NCBI GenBank assembly: GCA_964544955.1
Contig: CAZJEB010000015.1
Coordinates: 1-30,711, forward strand
Origin: JAAZPT01 sp964544955
Lineage (GTDB): Bacteria; Bacillota; Clostridia; Christensenellales; Aristaeellaceae
DNA length: 30,711 nucleotides
Reading direction: 5' to 3'
Shown: one piece after another, positions 1 through 8,305 of the stretch
Position numbering within the stretch: position 1 is the stretch's first letter
Layout: each line of letters begins with the position of its first letter
Position numbers and translations under genes: made by a program
Notes under the pieces: model-generated
Told to the model about the DNA's origin: nothing
The model's input: only the letters and a program-made list of their open reading frames with translations
Database searches by the model: none

Positions 1-57
1 CCCTGTTTGATTGCGAAATAAATGAGCTCTTGTATTTAGAGCATGATGAGGTGTGAA

Positions 58-1786
58 ATGACCTTTTTAGAAATACTGGAAAAGACACTATTACAAGATG
101 AACGATTTATAGCGGAAGATGGCAAAGTTCTGAAAGCCAAGGTTTACGATGCCGCGATGGCGATGGACGAGGTTTTACTGCACTTACTTCTTTCAGAACA
201 AGTTCTGAAGGATCACTTCTTTAAGAAAGTAAACGACACGTTCATCTTCGATAAGGTTGAGTTTACCTGGGTGCTTAACTCGCGAGAATTTCTGCCGGAG
301 AGCTATACCATGTACAAAAATAAAATCGGCCTTGTAGACAGTTCAGGCGATCTTATCAGTCAAAAGCAGGACGTTACTTTGGTATGGCCGTACAAAGACT
401 GTGTGCTTGAAGGTGGCCAGACGAAAGACGATGAAAAGCGTGATGAAGTCTTTTATAACGAGACTTTAGCTCCTGACCAGGTAACAAGACTCCTATACCC
501 GAAGGCCTTAGCGAATGCCAAGCGGTATAGCTATGCCGGAGACTATGACCTGACCGGCAAGGCTGTCGGCGGGGAAGGTACAGTTACCTATGAAGAGACA
601 ACAGAATTTTTAGACGATGACAATCTGATTATCAAGGGAAACAATCTGCTGGCACTTTCCTCCCTGCTCAGACGATATGAGGGCAAGGTAAAGCTGATAT
701 ATATAGATCCGCCCTACAACACGGGGAACGATAGCTTTGGCTACAACGACCGTTTTAACCATTCAACTTGGCTGACGTTTATGAAAAACAGGTTGGAACT
801 TGCACGTCAATTGCTTGCACCTGAGGGGGCAATTTATGTTCAACTAGACTATCATCAGGTGCATTATGCAAAAGTGTTAATGGATGAAATCTTTGGTGAA
901 GATAATTTTCAAAGGGAAATAATATGGCGCATAGGATGGATTTCTGGGTATAAATCAGCGGATAAAAATTGGATTAGAAATCATGACACTATCCTTTTTT
1001 TATTCAAAGGACAGTACCCGCTTGAATTTTAATAAATATTATATCCCTAGAGAAGAATTTAAAGATATTGCAAAAAGTGAGGCAGAAAGATACCCGATAG
1101 AGGACGTATGGAATGGAAACGAATATGATGATTTGAATAGCATTGCTATTGTTTCCTTTTCAGGGGAAACAGTTTCAAAAATGCTTGAGCCTGATGATGC
1201 TGTCAAGGGCCAAAAAACTGAAAAATTAATTGAAAGAATTATTAAAGCACATACTGAGGAAAATGATATCGTTCTTGATTGCTTTGGGGGAACAGGTACC
1301 ACTGGAGCAGTTGCTTTAAAAACAAAAAGAAAATTCATATTGTGCGAACAATTGGATAAACATATAGACATTATGATGAGAAGAATGAATAGAGTTATGG
1401 AGGGCGAACAATGTGGAGTGTCGCGCAGGAATAGTTGGATAGGCGGCGGCTCCTTTGTCTACTGCGAACTGGCTGAGCGAAGTGAAACATTGATGAAAGG
1501 GCTTCAGTCAGCAAAAGATTCTGATTCCATCCTTGCCATACTGGATGAAGCCACTGAAAAAGGCTTGCTTCGTCCCTCTGTCCTGCCTGATGATCTCAAG
1601 AAAACGAGAGAGGACTTCTTGGAATTCTCTCTGGATGAGCAGCGCAGGCTTGTGATGGAACTGCTCGATAAAAACAAGCTCTATGTCAATTTATGTGATA
1701 TGGAAGATGAAAACATGGGTCTTTCAGAAAACAGCAGGGCTTTCACACGCGGTTTTTACAACTTAGATAAAGATACGGAGGTCTAA
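58..1786 (+). pseudogene. mod: Type III restriction-modification methyltransferase (Mod), interrupted by a +1 frameshift
   Basis: Adenine-N6 methyltransferase subunit of a type III R-M system; it modifies the host recognition site and gives the Res partner its specificity. Two overlapping frames together encode it. The first (to 1032) has the catalytic DPPYNTGN motif at about residues 217-224. The second (from about 983) has the AdoMet-binding FGGTGTTG motif at 1283-1306. DPPY before the target-recognition region before the FxGxG motif is the beta-class order of type III Mod. The frames meet at a T7 run (995-1001). Removing one T gives the continuous text HDTILFYSKDSTRLNFNKYY, a typical Mod junction, and a 575-aa protein. 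I chose the start at 58 because GAGGTG lies 4 nt upstream; the ATGs at 43 and 46 have no such site. As read, the protein stops after the catalytic motif and is probably inactive. A phase-variable tract, a fixed mutation or a sequencing error could all explain this. Confidence 0.88.
995..1001 (+). repeat. Seven-T homopolymer at the mod frameshift
   Basis: A run of seven T residues sits exactly where the mod reading frame changes. With six T the two halves join in one frame; with seven T the first frame ends at 1032. Phase variation of type III mod genes through simple repeats is established in other bacteria. Seven T is short for a strong slippage tract, so assembly or sequencing error is a serious alternative. 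Confidence 0.75.
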
Positions 1787-1787
1787 C

Positions 1788-4400
1788 ATGAATGACAGGT
1801 ATCTTTATGAAGAAGTAGAAGTGATCGAAAAGGCAGGATATCTGGGTGAGCTGCCTGAATATATCCCGGTCAACTTATCAGAGAGCATTGAGCTTCGTGA
1901 TTATCAGGAGCTGGCTTTTCGCTATTTCATTTCTTATGCTGAAAACGACAATCTAAGAAAGAATAAGCAACTTCATACCCTCTTTCATATGGCAACCGGT
2001 AGCGGTAAGACGGTCATCATGGCGGGTCTTATTTTCTATCTCTACGCACAGGGCTATCGCAATTTTCTCTTTTTCGTCAATCAGACGAATATTTTGGAAA
2101 AGACAAAGGAAAATTTTCTGAATCCGACATCGGGTAAATACCTGTTTGCCGAATCTCCGTCCCTATATGGAGACCATATACCGATTAGTGAAGTGGAAAA
2201 CTTTGCGCACAGCAACCCCGAAGGAATTAATCTCTGCTTTACGACGACACAACAGCTCCATTTGGATTTGAACTTCTCTAAGGAAAATAGCCTGACCATC
2301 GAGGATTTTGAAGATAATAAGGTCGTCCTTATATCCGATGAATCGCATCACATTAATACACGAACCAAGAAACTTAGCAAGACGGAAGAAGCGGAAGAAA
2401 ATTCCTGGGAATACAGTGTCGAACGTATATTCAGAGCAAATCGGGATAATGTCCTGCTTGAATTTACAGCCACAGCCGATCTGAAAGATCCGAACGTCCG
2501 GCGTAAATATCTGGATAAAATCATCTTTGATTATCCCCTAGCAAAATTTCGCTCCAGCGGCTATACGAAAGACTTTCAAAATTTGCAAAGCGATACAGAC
2601 CTGTGGCAACGCACTCTGATTGCTCTTGTCCTAAGCGAATATCGCCTGAACCTTTTTGCCGACTGCGGTCAAAACGTAAAACCGGTCATCTTGCTTAAAT
2701 CACAGAGGATCGATGATTCCAAAGCTTTTTATGATGCTTTCTTTCCCAAACTGGAAACTCTGCGCGCTGAGCAAATCGAGGCTCTGCAAAACGTTGGCGA
2801 TGAACTCTTGCAGACGGCTCTAGATTATTTCCGCGAGAAAGATAAGAGCTTGCAATCGCTTGTTACATCTCTGCGCCAGTCCTTTGCGGAAGAAAATGCC
2901 ATCATCATGAACGGCACTACTGACAATACCAAAGAAAAGCAACTTGCCGTCAACTCCTTGGAAGAGCGTGATAATCCTTACCGAATTATTTTTACTGTGG
3001 ATATGCTCAATGAAGGCTGGGACGTTTTGAATCTCTTTGATATCGTTCGCCTTTATGAAACCAGGCAGGGCAGCGGCAAAGCAGGCAAAATAGGTTCTTA
3101 CACAATCAAGGAGGCGCAACTCATCGGCCGCGGAGCAAGGTATTGCCCCTTTGTTGCTGAAGAGGATCAGGAACGCTTTAAGCGTAAATATGATTATGAC
3201 CTGACGAACCAAAACCGTATTCTGGAAACGATGCTCTACCATAGCAAACAAGATTCTCGCTATATTACTGAGCTTAGGCAAGCTCTTAAAGCAACCGGAC
3301 TTTTGCCGGATAATCCCTTGGAAGTTGAATATCGCTTGAAAGATGAGTTTAAGAATAGCGATTTCTTTCGCTATGGCCTTGTCTTCTCAAATCGTAAGCA
3401 AGTTAAGCACAGGCGTGAAGTGAAACAAATAGAGGAGCGTATCAAACACAGTTCTTTCAGCTTTTCATTTGATCAGCGCCGGGCCAGACGGTACGGCTTG
3501 TTTGAGGATACGGCAAGTGCTCAAATGAGAAGCTTGGAGCAGACCTCTCGCCTATATCGGACATCATTTCAATTGAAAGAATTGCCGCTCAATATTTTAT
3601 TTGGTGCCGCCGATTCTTTTGAAGGGCTGAAGTTTAATGTGCTACAGAGCCATTATCCCAATTTGAAATCGCTGCAGGAGTTTTTAACTTCGGATCACTA
3701 CATTGGTAAGATCCGTCTTGATATTGAAAGTAATCACGAAGATTTAAGAGCATCAGAACTATTTACAGCAGCCAAACAAGTTTTGAATGAAGTGAGTCGT
3801 TATGTCCTATCGATTAAACAGGAGTATGAAGGCAGCAAGGAATTTTACGATAAACCGGTGCGGGATGTACTCCGTGACAAGAAAATTTATCTGGCCGAAA
3901 AAGAGGGAGACTATGGTCTGGGTTATGCCCAGTCAGAACTGCAAGGACCACTTGCTATCAACCTGAAGCAGGAAGACTGGTATGTCTATAACGACAATTA
4001 CGGTACCTCGGAGGAGAAAGCCTTTGTAAAATATTTCAGCCATCAAATTGATGAGATCAAGAAGCAGTATGAAGAGATTTATTTAGTGAGAAATGAACGG
4101 ATCGCCGATCTGGCTATTTATAGTTTCGATACTGGAGAGCGCTTTGAGCCGGATTATCTGCTTTTCCTCAGAAAAAAGCATGCGGACGGTTATGAGCAGG
4201 AACAGATATATATTGAGCCTAAAGGGAGTCACCTTTTAGAAAAAGACGCATGGAAAGAAGCCTTCTTGCTTCGTATAGAAGAAGAGGGTATCCCTTGCAA
4301 GAAATATGCTGATGATAATCAGTATAGGGTCATTGGCCTGCCGTTTTTTAATGAGGAGTACAGACCGGCGGAGTTTGAAAAAGCAGTTTCTAAATTATAA
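1788..4400 (+). CDS. res: Type III restriction endonuclease, Res subunit
   Basis: ATP-dependent helicase-nuclease subunit that acts with Mod to cut unmodified DNA. The 870-aa protein has a superfamily 2 helicase core: Walker A ATGSGKT at residues 69-75, motif II DESHH at 184-188, TATAD near 228, and the motif VI-like GRGARY at 447-452. A C-terminal PD-(D/E)xK nuclease is visible as D789 (EPDYLLFL) followed by E810-P-K812 (YIEPKG), the usual type III arrangement. The gene is intact and starts 2 nt after the mod stop, with GGAGG just upstream, so the two are co-transcribed. Codon use is more GC-rich than in the housekeeping genes downstream, which suggests horizontal transfer. With Mod frameshifted, Res probably lacks a specificity partner, because type III Res needs Mod to find its site. 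Confidence 0.93.
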   Translation: MNDRYLYEEVEVIEKAGYLGELPEYIPVNLSESIELRDYQELAFRYFISYAENDNLRKNKQLHTLFHMATGSGKTVIMAGLIFYLYAQGYRNFLFFVNQTNILEKTKENFLNPTSGKYLFAESPSLYGDHIPISEVENFAHSNPEGINLCFTTTQQLHLDLNFSKENSLTIEDFEDNKVVLISDESHHINTRTKKLSKTEEAEENSWEYSVERIFRANRDNVLLEFTATADLKDPNVRRKYLDKIIFDYPLAKFRSSGYTKDFQNLQSDTDLWQRTLIALVLSEYRLNLFADCGQNVKPVILLKSQRIDDSKAFYDAFFPKLETLRAEQIEALQNVGDELLQTALDYFREKDKSLQSLVTSLRQSFAEENAIIMNGTTDNTKEKQLAVNSLEERDNPYRIIFTVDMLNEGWDVLNLFDIVRLYETRQGSGKAGKIGSYTIKEAQLIGRGARYCPFVAEEDQERFKRKYDYDLTNQNRILETMLYHSKQDSRYITELRQALKATGLLPDNPLEVEYRLKDEFKNSDFFRYGLVFSNRKQVKHRREVKQIEERIKHSSFSFSFDQRRARRYGLFEDTASAQMRSLEQTSRLYRTSFQLKELPLNILFGAADSFEGLKFNVLQSHYPNLKSLQEFLTSDHYIGKIRLDIESNHEDLRASELFTAAKQVLNEVSRYVLSIKQEYEGSKEFYDKPVRDVLRDKKIYLAEKEGDYGLGYAQSELQGPLAINLKQEDWYVYNDNYGTSEEKAFVKYFSHQIDEIKKQYEEIYLVRNERIADLAIYSFDTGERFEPDYLLFLRKKHADGYEQEQIYIEPKGSHLLEKDAWKEAFLLRIEEEGIPCKKYADDNQYRVIGLPFFNEEYRPAEFEKAVSKL

Positions 4401-4429
4401 GGTGAAATTTTATTTTTGGAGTTTGTATA

Positions 4430-4891
4430 ATGCCAATTGAATTGATTGTGTCCCTTATATCTATTTTTGTTGCTGTGATTGCTGTTGGCTTTGCTTGGTG
4501 GTCTGCACATGAAGCACGTGTAGCAAATAAAAAAGCTGAAGAGGCAAATAGCCTTGCAAAAGAGGCTAACAAAATTAGTGAGCAGGCTTTTAAATTGCAG
4601 AAACTTCAGGCTCCGGCTCCATGGAGTGAGATTATAAGAGTAGGAAAATCTTCTTGCCTATTAGAAAACAAATCCGGAAAAGATGCTACTATTACTCAGA
4701 TACTTGCCATCCCTAAAGAGTCGGCAGGTTTATTGATAGCAGAAGGGTTACCTAAATTTGTTGCTTATGGTGACAATTATCAGTTTATGATTGCTCGTAT
4801 AATGGGTGGAGGAATTGAATCAATAATCATTAAATGGCATTTTGAGGACGCTCCGGAAACAGAACTGGAAGTTACTCGAAATGTGAATTAG
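4430..4891 (+). CDS. Small membrane-anchored coiled-coil protein, unknown function
   Basis: Not recognised. The 153-aa product starts with one strongly hydrophobic helix (about residues 4-24, including LIVSLISIFVAVIAVGFAWW). An Ala/Lys/Glu-rich helix with regular Ala spacing follows (about 27-58), looking like a coiled coil, and then a globular, beta-leaning domain of about 95 aa. It is likely anchored with the soluble part on one side of the membrane. It lies 29 nt after res in the same direction, behind a GGAG site, so it may belong to the R-M island and be co-transcribed. Position alone does not show that it takes part in defence. Confidence 0.6.
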   Translation: MPIELIVSLISIFVAVIAVGFAWWSAHEARVANKKAEEANSLAKEANKISEQAFKLQKLQAPAPWSEIIRVGKSSCLLENKSGKDATITQILAIPKESAGLLIAEGLPKFVAYGDNYQFMIARIMGGGIESIIIKWHFEDAPETELEVTRNVN

Positions 4892-5269
4892 TCCAAGCTG
4901 TATCAATCAAGCAAAGCGAATGTCAGTGAGCATATCAGCAATATATTTGATGATGGAGAATTAGACGAAAATTCAGTTATTCGGAAATTCCGAACAACTG
5001 CCGCAGATGGTAGAGTTGTTTCAGTCCAGTCGGACAAACGTTGTAGAGCATATAAAAAACACTTATTCTGACGGAGAACTGGAAGAAAAGGCAACTTGTC
5101 GGGAATTCCGACAGGTTCGAATGCCGGGAACAAGAGAGGTTATACAAAATTATTTACACTAAGTGTTAGAGATTCAGTTGTTGCAAATTTTGCAACAACT
5201 GCTGCGAATGGGAAAATTGACCTGGTTGATTACTACAAGCTTGATGTGCTGTTCACTATCGTCTTCTAA
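4892..5269 (+). pseudogene. Three decayed RhuM-family fragments
   Basis: No intact gene is here, but translation in changing frames gives three pieces resembling the N-terminal domain of RhuM virulence-type proteins (Virulence_RhuM family), which are often found beside R-M systems. Piece 1 (4892-5071) reads like LYQSSKANVSEHISNIF then DDGELDENSVIRKFRTTAAD. Piece 2 (5010-5162, another frame, overlapping piece 1) reads LFQSSRTNVVEHIKNTYSDG then ELEEKATCREFRQVR. Piece 3 (5171-5269) reads DSVVANFATTAANGKI then DYYKLDVLF. Pieces 1 and 2 repeat the same element with different residues, so at least two diverged copies contributed. None has a start codon with a ribosome site, and all end in stops. 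The family assignment rests on remembered family patterns. Confidence 0.6.
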
Positions 5270-5391
5270 AATGACATAATTTCAAACACCAGATAAACAC
5301 CAAAGCTCCGTTCAAGATGCCTGAAAGCCCGTAAAATGGCGGATTGTCTTGTCCAGGTGATTACCTTTTCAAAGTAATAAACCTAACTCTA
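5270..5391. other. Island-to-core junction, no gene seen
   Basis: After the last RhuM-like fragment I see no open frame, clear terminator or repeat. Base composition changes from the island type to the AT-rich core type in this stretch, so the insertion boundary probably lies here. No integrase or obvious direct repeat marks it. Confidence 0.4.
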
Positions 5392-5420
5392 TTGCATAAA
5401 AATAAATAAAACTGTATTAT
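5392..5420 (+). promoter_or_regulatory. Sigma-A-type promoter for the DUF1538/P-II operon
   Basis: TTGCAT (5392-5397) and TATTAT (5415-5420) are separated by 17 nt, close to consensus for a vegetative promoter. It lies 37 nt before the first start codon. Confidence 0.55.
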
Positions 5421-5456
5421 TTTAAAGTGAAATTAATTAAGTAGAGGGCATATATA

Positions 5457-7145
5457 TTGAGGGTATTATTAACAAAGTTTAAGGAAACATTCTTTTCTAT
5501 ATTTCCCATATTAGTAATAGTAATGTTATTGCATTTTACTGTTACACCGTTAGATGGTGTGGCATTTTCAAGGTTTTTATTTGGTAGCCTTATAATGGTT
5601 ATTGGCCTAACATTTTTTGTTTTGGGGGTTGATATTGGTATAACGCCCATTGGGAATATGCTTGGTAGTTCTGTTGCAAGGGCAAATAAACTATGGTTGC
5701 TGCTTATTGCAGGCTTAGTGTTAGGTATAGTTGTTACCATAGCCGAGCCTTCACTTATTATATTGGCAAACCAAATTGATATGGTAACAAATGGTATAAT
5801 AAGTAGCTCATCTATAATGCTATCCGTATCTTTAGGCACAGGTATAATGTGTTCCATAGGCTTATTTAGGATAGTTTATAGCTTAAAAATGCAATACTTG
5901 CTTTTGTTGTTTTATGGAATAGTGTTTATATTAGGCCTTTTGGCTCAAATAGACTTTTTAGGCTTGGCCTTTGATGCTTCAGGGGCTACAACAGGGGCAT
6001 TAGCTGTACCTTTTATACTTGCCATTGCATCAGGCACATCAAGTATTAAAAAGGATAGTAAAAGTGCTGAGGAAGATAGTTTTGGCCTTGTTGGTATATC
6101 ATCAATAGGGGCAATACTTGCAGTTTTAATTATGGGCACAATAAATAAGCCTGGTGAAATTGCAGCCGACCTTGATGTAAGTGTAAAAGCATCAACAGGG
6201 GTTCTTGCGCCCTTTATTCAAAACCTACCCCAACAACTTTGGGAGGTATTTATTGCCTTTTTGCCCATACTAATTATATTTGTTGTTGGTAATGCTATTA
6301 GCTTTAAGCTAAACAAGCACAGGTTTGCAAGGGTTGTAATAGGTGTTGTGTTTTCAACTTTAGGTTTGGTTTTATTCCTTTTGGGTGTAAATCAAGGCTT
6401 TATGGAGGTTGGCTCAATAGTTGGTGGATCCCTTGCTACAACAGATAGTGATTTTTTACTTATACTTGTTTCCTTCCTCCTTGGTGTTGTTACAATATTA
6501 GCTGAGCCTGCGGTGCACATATTAACAAAGCAAATAGAGCATGTTACAAGTGGCTATGTTAAAAGTAAACTTGTTATGGCTACATTGGCAATAGGTGTAG
6601 GTGTTGCTGTAACATTGGCAATATTAAGGGTAATAATACCAGGTTTACAATCTTGGCATGTGTTATTGCCAGGCTTTGCATTAGCAATAATACTAACCTT
6701 CTTTAGCCCAGATTTATTTGTAGGCATAGCCTTTGATAGCGGTGGCGTTGCCTCAGGCCCTATGACTGCTACTTTTGTGCTTGCCTTTGTACAAGGTGCA
6801 GCAGCAAAAACCCCAGGGGCAAATGTATTAATTGATGGTTTTGGTACAATAGCAATGGTGGCTATGACGCCATTAATAGCCTTACAAATATTGGGCGTTG
6901 TTTACAAAATTAATACAAAACGTGTTAATGAAGTTAAAGAAACACTTAAAATTGAAGAAGTTATTCAAGAAAATATAGTTGATGAAACTTATGTTAAAAA
7001 AACTAATCAAGAAGAGATAGTTGAAGAAATTAAGGTTGATAGCCCTAAAAGCGATAGTGAAACCACAAGCGAAGTTAATGTTGAAACAGAACTTCCTATA
7101 GAAAATAATGATATAACAATGCAGGAGGAGCCAAAAAATGATTAA
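5457..7145 (+). CDS. DUF1538 integral membrane protein (putative transporter)
   Basis: A polytopic membrane protein of 562 aa whose substrate is unknown. It holds two copies of the DUF1538 domain, about residues 1-235 and 250-490. The parallel is visible in FVLGVDIGITPIGNMLG ... TIAEPSLIILANQID in the first half and FLLGVNQGFMEVGSIVG ... ILAEPAVHILTKQIE in the second. Such an internal duplication is typical of transporters with inverted or repeated halves. Residues from about 495 form an acidic, soluble tail rich in Glu and Val. Translation starts at a TTG (5457), 8 nt after AGAGGG. The 3' end overlaps the next gene by 8 nt. Pairing with a P-II-like protein suggests that transport is gated by a nucleotide or metabolite signal, as with AmtB and GlnK; this is inference. 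Confidence 0.85.
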   Translation: MRVLLTKFKETFFSIFPILVIVMLLHFTVTPLDGVAFSRFLFGSLIMVIGLTFFVLGVDIGITPIGNMLGSSVARANKLWLLLIAGLVLGIVVTIAEPSLIILANQIDMVTNGIISSSSIMLSVSLGTGIMCSIGLFRIVYSLKMQYLLLLFYGIVFILGLLAQIDFLGLAFDASGATTGALAVPFILAIASGTSSIKKDSKSAEEDSFGLVGISSIGAILAVLIMGTINKPGEIAADLDVSVKASTGVLAPFIQNLPQQLWEVFIAFLPILIIFVVGNAISFKLNKHRFARVVIGVVFSTLGLVLFLLGVNQGFMEVGSIVGGSLATTDSDFLLILVSFLLGVVTILAEPAVHILTKQIEHVTSGYVKSKLVMATLAIGVGVAVTLAILRVIIPGLQSWHVLLPGFALAIILTFFSPDLFVGIAFDSGGVASGPMTATFVLAFVQGAAAKTPGANVLIDGFGTIAMVAMTPLIALQILGVVYKINTKRVNEVKETLKIEEVIQENIVDETYVKKTNQEEIVEEIKVDSPKSDSETTSEVNVETELPIENNDITMQEEPKND

Positions 7146-7794
7146 TCATGAATATATGGATCTATGCAATGTATGTGTAATAGTAAACCATGGCTCTGGC
7201 TCTAAAGTTATACACATTGCTAAGGAAAACGGTATAAATGGTGGCACAATAATGTTGGGTACTGGCACGTTCTATAACAAAATTATGGATTTGTTTGGCC
7301 TAAACGATTCCCGTAAGGAAATTGTGTGGATGGTATGCCCTACAGACGTAGCAAATAAGGCCTTGGCGGCCTTTAATGAGGAACTTAAATTTGAAAAACG
7401 CAACCATGGCATAGCCTATACAATGCCAATAAAAATGGTTGTAGGTATAAGGAATACAGTTATAACTAATAATAATCAGGAGGAAGATTTTGTGTATCAA
7501 GCAATATATACAATAGTAGAAAAGGGTAATGCCGACGATGTTATAGAGGCTGCAGCATTAGCTGGAGCTAAGGGTGGCACAGTTATAGAAGCAAGGGGCG
7601 CAGGGGCCCATGAAGTATGCAAAGTTTTTGCCATTGATATAGAGCCTGAAAAGGAAATTGTACTAAACTTAGTACCTACTGAAATTGTTGATAATGTTGT
7701 TAATGCTATTAGCACAAAAATGGAAGTTGATAAGCCGGGTAAAGGCATAATATTTGTTCAACCAGTTAGTAAAACATTAGGTTTGCATAGATAA
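7138..7794 (+). CDS. Tandem P-II-like regulatory protein
   Basis: A 218-aa protein with two P-II-like halves (about 8-113 and 120-200), each with the beta-alpha-beta ferredoxin-like pattern. P-II proteins are normally trimers of about 112 aa that bind ATP/ADP and 2-oxoglutarate or related ligands and touch a partner through the T-loop. The second half has the P-II-like run AGAKGGTVIEARGAGAHEV; the first has ENGINGGTIMLGTGTF in the matching place. GGAGG (7124-7128) precedes the ATG. The 8-nt overlap with the DUF1538 gene indicates translational coupling and a shared role, most likely control of that membrane protein. It is not a standard GlnB or GlnK because of the fused halves. Confidence 0.8.
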   Translation: MINHEYMDLCNVCVIVNHGSGSKVIHIAKENGINGGTIMLGTGTFYNKIMDLFGLNDSRKEIVWMVCPTDVANKALAAFNEELKFEKRNHGIAYTMPIKMVVGIRNTVITNNNQEEDFVYQAIYTIVEKGNADDVIEAAALAGAKGGTVIEARGAGAHEVCKVFAIDIEPEKEIVLNLVPTEIVDNVVNAISTKMEVDKPGKGIIFVQPVSKTLGLHR

Positions 7795-7803
7795 ATTTAA
7801 AAC

Positions 7804-7826
7804 GCCCTTGTTAAAGGGCTTTTTTT
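7804..7826 (+). terminator. Rho-independent terminator of the DUF1538/P-II operon
   Basis: Stem GCCCTT (7804-7809) with AAGGGC (7814-7819), loop GTTA, followed by seven T (7820-7826), 10 nt after the P-II gene stop. Confidence 0.9.
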
Positions 7827-7970
7827 ATGCTTATTTTTATTAAAAATAATAGTTTGAAAAAAATAAATAATGGTTTTAGCAAGCTGTATAGCATCTTTAC
7901 TCAGTTTTAATTTTTAATTTAAAAAAACGGTGTGGTATTATAGATATATGGGGGTAGATAAATTTATTCT

Positions 7971-7999
7971 ATAAAAAATACTCCCATAATTAGGAGTAT
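7971..7999 (-). terminator. Rho-independent terminator of the HAD/hypothetical pair
   Basis: On the minus strand ATACTCC (7999-7993) pairs with GGAGTAT (7984-7978) around an 8-nt loop, then a run of T follows (7977-7972). It lies directly after the stop of the 99-aa gene. Confidence 0.75.
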
Positions 8000-8004
8000 A
8001 TGTT

Positions 8005-8304
8005 TTAGTTTTTACTTAAGTATTCTTCTAACTTACCCTCGCGCTCGGCTATTTCCATTTCCTCCAAGCAATAGGGGTCAAGGTGCATAAAGTGAATGGC
8101 ATTGTCATTTTCGTCATAGCCAACCACGGCTTCACCGTCTTGGCTACCTGCGTGGTCCCTGGATACTCTAAAGCTATCCTTACTATAATAATCCATAGCA
8201 ATTTTAGCAAAGTGTTCCCTCGTTTTTATATATTCTTCCACCCTTTCGTTGGGTATATAGTAAGCATCAACCAATGTCATATTAGGTATTTTACTTTTTT
8301 TCAT
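8005..8304 (-). CDS. Hypothetical 99-aa protein
   Basis: Not recognised. A small, acidic, soluble protein (99 aa) with no signal peptide or membrane segment. It contains a Tyr/His/Asp-rich middle (FRVSRDHAGSQDGEAVVGYD) and a charged C-terminal helix ending EEYLSKN. I start it at the ATG at 8304, which has GGAGA 7 nt upstream, and not at an in-frame ATG 21 nt earlier inside the HAD gene. The start follows the HAD stop by one base, so the two genes form an operon and are probably translationally coupled. A hairpin terminator follows. Confidence 0.65.
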   Translation of the reverse strand: MKKSKIPNMTLVDAYYIPNERVEEYIKTREHFAKIAMDYYSKDSFRVSRDHAGSQDGEAVVGYDENDNAIHFMHLDPYCLEEMEIAEREGKLEEYLSKN

Positions 8305-8305
8305 G

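Noticed and set aside
1039..1371. 110-aa open frame on the minus strand within mod
   Set aside because: It is an antisense shadow of the Mod C-terminal half, which has clear family motifs on the plus strand.
2820..3281. 153-aa open frame on the minus strand within res
   Set aside because: Antisense shadow of the helicase region; no ribosome site and low-complexity hydrophobic product.
4903..5133. 76-aa minus-strand frame over the RhuM-like fragments
   Set aside because: The plus-strand translation gives family-like text in the same place; the minus-strand frame has no upstream site.
5417..5857. 146-aa minus-strand frame opposite the DUF1538 gene
   Set aside because: Shadow of a membrane-protein gene; the plus-strand gene has promoter, ribosome site and family match.
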